In this document: in pieces, positions 13,653 to 13,682 of the stretch
Position numbering within the stretch: the first letter of the stretch is position 1
How the letters are laid out: each line of letters opens with the position of its first letter
Assembly: GCA_051745935.1 (NCBI GenBank)
Contig: JBNJEM010000140.1
Location: forward strand, 1 to 13,682
Direction: 5' to 3'
DNA length: 13,682 bases
Source: JBNJEM01 sp051745935
Lineage (GTDB): Bacteria; Planctomycetota; Planctomycetia; Pirellulales; Pirellulaceae
Notes under the pieces: model-generated
Database searches by the model: none
What the model was told of the DNA's origin: nothing
The model's input: only the letters and a program-made list of their open reading frames with translations
Program-made: the position numbers and the translations under genes

Positions 13653-13682
13653 TCTTTCAGGCGGTCGGATTTGGGCGGGTGG
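13649..13682 (+). repeat. 102-bp repeat, next tandem unit, cut by window end
   Basis: A second unit starts directly: CAGGCGG recurs at 13658-13664, exactly 102 nt after 13556-13562, and is followed by TCGGATTTGGGCGGGTGG, one base different from the first unit. The array runs past the end of the window, so its copy number is unknown. Confidence 0.85.

Noticed and set aside
13549..13682. CRISPR array at the window end
   Set aside because: The 102-nt units are near-identical along their whole length; there is no alternation of short repeats and unique spacers.

Overview
This is a GC-rich chromosomal window from a Gram-negative-type bacterium. A split three-subunit proton-translocating transhydrogenase, a GAF/HisKA_3 kinase with a NarL-type regulator, a SpoIIAA-like/MarC pair, long spacers and dispersed intergenic repeats would all fit Planctomycetota. 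That assignment is inference only; no rRNA or other phylogenetic marker gene is present.

Layout. Positions 1-499 hold no intact gene. They contain a possible C-terminal remnant of a sugar ABC-transporter ATPase, a 9-nt-period GGTCC array and a 17-nt triple repeat. Positions 500-3475 (minus strand) are the pntA1-pntA2-pntB operon, which couples the proton gradient to hydride transfer from NADH to NADP+. Positions 3476-3943 are a spacer with the first copy of a roughly 102-bp repeat. Positions 3944-4840 (plus) encode a SAM-methyltransferase-like protein that converges on, and overlaps by 15 nt, a GT4 glycosyltransferase (4826-5941, minus). Positions 5942-6816 are a non-coding spacer with clustered palindromes at its right end. 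Positions 6817-8795 (plus) encode a GAF histidine kinase with an eroded ATP-binding domain, overlapped by an intact-looking NarL/FixJ response regulator. Positions 8797-9791 (minus) encode a SpoIIAA-like STAS protein translationally coupled to a MarC/YhgN-type membrane protein. Positions 9792-10790 are a spacer with an inverted copy of the 102-bp repeat. A 59-residue small ORF with a good promoter and ribosome binding site follows (10791-10970), then a large cytosolic six-hairpin-glycosidase-like protein (11240-13537). The window ends inside a tandem array of the 102-bp repeat.

How the genes work together. Three short operons are clear: pntA1-pntA2-pntB, kinase-regulator, and STAS-marC. The methyltransferase-like protein, the glycosyltransferase and the glycosidase hint at glycan metabolism, but they do not form one operon. 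No complete mobile element, CRISPR array, tRNA or rRNA was found. The least explained signals are the 102-bp repeat family (three main copies plus two partial ones, the same 102-nt register recurring at two loci 9.8 kb apart), the kinase with missing G1/G2 boxes, and the palindrome cluster in front of that kinase.
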